Of a stretch of 64,000 nt of DNA, positions 63,667 to 64,000 are shown piece by piece. This DNA is from JABDQA01 sp963759125. Its GTDB lineage: Bacteria > Desulfobacterota > Desulfobulbia > Desulfobulbales > Desulfocapsaceae. Position numbers and translations under genes: made by a program. Location of the stretch: the NCBI GenBank assembly GCA_963759125.1, contig CAVWXN010000009.1, positions 1-64,000 of the forward strand. Direction: 5' to 3'. Numbering within the stretch: the stretch's first letter is position 1; every line of letters begins with the position of its first letter. The notes below the pieces were generated by a model. It worked only from the letters and a program-made list of their open reading frames with translations, did no database searches and was not told the DNA's origin.

Positions 63667-64000
63667 AATTACAACCTCCTGTTATCAAAAAGAAATGATG
63701 GCAACAACCTGTGCCCATGACAGCTCTGTCTCAGTCAACAGAAACGACAAGAATCGTACTGTTCTTAACAGCTTAAATATAGAAAAATTCGCCCCAAATA
63801 CAAGAACTATTTTGCCTCTGGCGTAATAAAGCAACGGACAACTGACCATTTTCCGGGTTGCCCTGAGATACAGATTATGATCCGCTTTTTTGTCAGACAG
63901 AAGCTGTCGGGGGATTCCCAGCTCTTCTGCCATGAGGTTAACAGATCCCGCCCAGCCCAAATCTCTCCATTCTCCCCTCTCTATGGCAAAACATAAAAAA
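63667..64000. other. window-end stretch without a supported gene
   Basis: About 330 AT-rich bases upstream of pal. A minus-strand open frame (63685-63960) has no family resemblance and no ribosome-binding sequence, and is not supported. A plus-strand ATG at 63984 (MAKHKK) could begin a gene running out of the window, but has no ribosome-binding sequence. The pal promoter should be here but was not located. Confidence 0.4.

Noticed and set aside
63685..63960. Minus-strand 91-residue open frame upstream of pal
   Set aside because: No ribosome-binding sequence, no family resemblance, and AT-rich composition typical of intergenic DNA.

Overview
The window reads as a piece of a Gram-negative anaerobe's chromosome. 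The most likely source is a sulfate-reducer-like member of the Desulfobacterota, close to the Desulfobulbales. This is inferred from gene content, not from a phylogenetic marker. The pointers are indolepyruvate:ferredoxin oxidoreductase beside two phenylacetate-CoA ligases, menaquinone made by the futalosine route (MqnB, MqnD), a tandem-rubredoxin membrane protein, a HTH/two-CW regulator, outer-membrane functions (Pal, Skp/OmpH, LolA, an RND pump with its own outer-membrane factor) and a RemA-gmk-rlmB cluster. No ribosomal RNA, CRISPR array, phage or transposase gene was seen. There is one tRNA gene (Cys, GCA anticodon).

Layout. 0.1-4 kb: a minus-strand TRAP dicarboxylate-type transporter (DctP, DctQ, DctM) followed by a universal stress protein and a small acidic protein. 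4.2-8.2 kb: an IscA-like protein and a small unknown, then a minus-strand run of glyA, a flavin-binding PNPOx-type protein, a photolyase-like radical SAM protein and rph. 8.2-17 kb: an aryl-2-oxoacid island of paaK, ACT protein, paaK, iorB and iorA on the minus strand, with a CBS-ACT protein, a HAD phosphatase and an aromatic aminotransferase beside it. 17-28.6 kb: the rubredoxin membrane protein, an ABC-F ATPase, a solitary AT-rich URO-D-fold protein, leuB, a radical SAM protein, an SDR-like protein, rnc, tRNA-Cys and glycogen phosphorylase. 28.9-34.5 kb: a plus-strand sulfur amino acid operon (TPR protein, metY, metX, metW, cysE, cysK). 34.5-40.7 kb: minus-strand amrS, bpt, gdhA and a large receiver-receiver-PEP/pyruvate-binding protein. 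40.8-45.1 kb: a minus-strand cassette of TlpA-like thioredoxin, NosL, an orphan small protein, a FtsX/MacB-type ABC permease, its ATPase and a polytopic membrane protein. 45.3-49.7 kb: the HTH/two-CW regulator, a MobB-like/MobA fusion, mqnD, mqnB, queA and an FmdB zinc ribbon. 49.9-59.8 kb: a PAS-PAS-SpoIIE phosphatase, a tripartite RND efflux operon, lolA and an S1-repeat protein. 59.8-63.7 kb: minus-strand pal, skp/ompH, yicC, remA, gmk and rlmB.

How the genes work together. Aromatic amino acids can be transaminated (TyrB-like), oxidised to aryl-acetyl-CoA (IorAB) and interconverted with the free acid (PaaK). GdhA can regenerate the amino group acceptor. The metYXW-cysEK operon covers sulfide fixation into cysteine and homocysteine. 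The NosL cassette looks like a periplasmic metal-handling system without its usual NosZ client. It is the best candidate here for an under-described system.

Sequence quality. From position 1 to about 11.4 kb nearly every gene is broken by several apparent single-base insertions or deletions, although the protein sequence continues in another frame. From 11.4 to 64 kb only about five such breaks are visible. I read these as sequence errors, not gene decay, so those loci are given over their restored extents.
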